From positions 430,537-494,536 of the forward strand of contig NZ_LMPS01000004.1 in NCBI RefSeq assembly GCF_001424405.1: a stretch of DNA of 64,000 nt, read 5' to 3'. This document shows positions 63,374-64,000 of this stretch, in pieces (positions within the stretch are counted from its first letter, which is position 1; each line of letters starts with the position of its first letter). The position numbers and the translations under genes are program-made. The notes below the pieces were generated by a model. That model did not search any database and was not told where the DNA came from. It saw only the letters and a list, made by a program, of their open reading frames with translations. Origin of the DNA: Dyadobacter sp. Leaf189 (GTDB lineage Bacteria; Bacteroidota; Bacteroidia; Cytophagales; Spirosomataceae).

Positions 63374-63940
63374 ATGCGTCTTATGAAAAAGTTGAAATTG
63401 CTCCTGATGCTTACCGCCGGAATGTTCGTGGCCGTATCCTGTAATGATGATGACGATGATAATGTGGGGACTATGGTACCCGAAGCCGACAGGATGTTTG
63501 TAACAAATGCAGCAGACGGGGGAATGTTTGAAGTGAAAGCGGGAGAGATGGCGGTTGCAAAAGGCGACACGGCCGGAACAGGTATGGTAATGGGATCGGA
63601 TACAATGAGCATCAAATCTTTCGGGCAAATGATGATAACTGACCACACCAAAGCCAATAATGAGCTGAAAGGAATTGCAGATCCCAAGAAAGTGGAAATC
63701 CCTGCGACACTGAGCGCGGTCAAGCAAAAAATGCTGGACAGCCTGAACACTGCCTCTGGTGCTGCATTCAATATGATGTATGTACGTATGATGGTTGCTT
63801 CTCACAAGGAAACCGTTTCGCTGTTTGAAAAACAGTCAAACACAGGTCAGGATGCCGAGCTTAAATCATGGGCTTCTCAAAAGCTGCCTACTCTGAGACA
63901 CCATCTTGAAATGGCGGAAATGATGCATGATAAAATGTAA
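63374..63940 (+). CDS. DUF4142 family lipoprotein
   Basis: A 188-residue exported protein with lipobox region GMFVAVSC followed by an Asp-rich tether (NDDDDDN), then the DUF4142 helices: FVTNAADGGMFEVKAGEMAV, IKSFGQMMITDHTKANNEL, MMVASHKETVSLFEKQSN and LRHHLEMAEMM. A paralogue of the gene at 60169-60705, with which it shares the DHTK and HHLEMAE motifs. The start may also be the ATG at 63383. The last bases of the window hold the start of the next gene. Confidence 0.88.
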   Translation: MRLMKKLKLLLMLTAGMFVAVSCNDDDDDNVGTMVPEADRMFVTNAADGGMFEVKAGEMAVAKGDTAGTGMVMGSDTMSIKSFGQMMITDHTKANNELKGIADPKKVEIPATLSAVKQKMLDSLNTASGAAFNMMYVRMMVASHKETVSLFEKQSNTGQDAELKSWASQKLPTLRHHLEMAEMMHDKM

Positions 63941-63964
63941 GGTGCATTTTAAAAGACAATAATC

Positions 63965-64000
63965 ATGGAAAACGACAAAGCACAATCCGATAAGGAAAGG
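63965..64000 (+). CDS. Start of a further gene, cut by the window edge
   Basis: ATG followed by 11 open codons (MENDKAQSDKER) 24 bases after the DUF4142 stop. Only the hydrophilic first residues are visible, so the product cannot be named. Confidence 0.4.
   Translation, partial: MENDKAQSDKER

Overview
The window comes from a Bacteroidota chromosome, most likely a Cytophagales member close to Dyadobacter. This is inferred from SusC/SusD proteins, carboxypeptidase-regulatory-domain TonB receptors, AT-rich leaders with few Shine-Dalgarno sites, TAnnTTTG-type -7 boxes and roughly balanced base composition. No rRNA, tRNA, CRISPR array, prophage or intact insertion sequence was seen.

Layout. 0.1-8.4 kb: an operon of a secreted ankyrin-repeat protein, a DUF2271 protein and a PepSY/flavodoxin/FNR membrane reductase, facing an ApbE flavin transferase and a TonB siderophore receptor. 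The DUF2271 protein carries an ApbE-type TGAS motif, so the locus looks like an extracytosolic flavin electron-transfer system linked to iron uptake. 8.8-14.5 kb: tripartite RND efflux operon. 14.6 kb: possible LysR gene remnant. 14.9-19.7 kb: SusC/SusD pair. 19.8-29.3 kb: mixed accessory genes: response regulator, HigBA toxin-antitoxin with candidate operator palindromes, DUF3891, DUF2911, GH3-family enzyme, HELGH metallopeptidase-like protein, GH43 hydrolase, VOC protein, ABC exporter.

29.4-45.6 kb: a minus-strand cobalamin operon of about 16 kb (cbiA, cobN, chelatase ChlID-like, cobQ, cobD, cbiB, an unassigned P-loop NTPase, btuF-like, adenosyltransferase, cobU, cobT, cobS, cobC). It starts behind a cobalamin riboswitch. 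A second riboswitch points the other way and leads a NiCoT-type metal permease and a BtuB-like receptor. The two divergent riboswitches put cobalt/B12 uptake and late B12 synthesis under one ligand. Corrin-ring methylation genes are not in the window. CobN carries a fused N-terminal thioredoxin-like 2Fe-2S domain. The front of the btuB reading frame is filled with REP-type inverted repeats.

50.0-53.3 kb: ackA-pta. 53.3-60.1 kb: a signalling cluster with a 1513-residue CheB-CheR-PAS-histidine kinase hybrid, two single-domain response regulators and a stand-alone CheB with a Cys/His-rich tail. 60.2-64.0 kb: small envelope/stress-type genes (two DUF4142 paralogues, DUF6766, a ferritin-like four-helix candidate, a beta-barrel protein) and the first codons of one further gene at the window edge.
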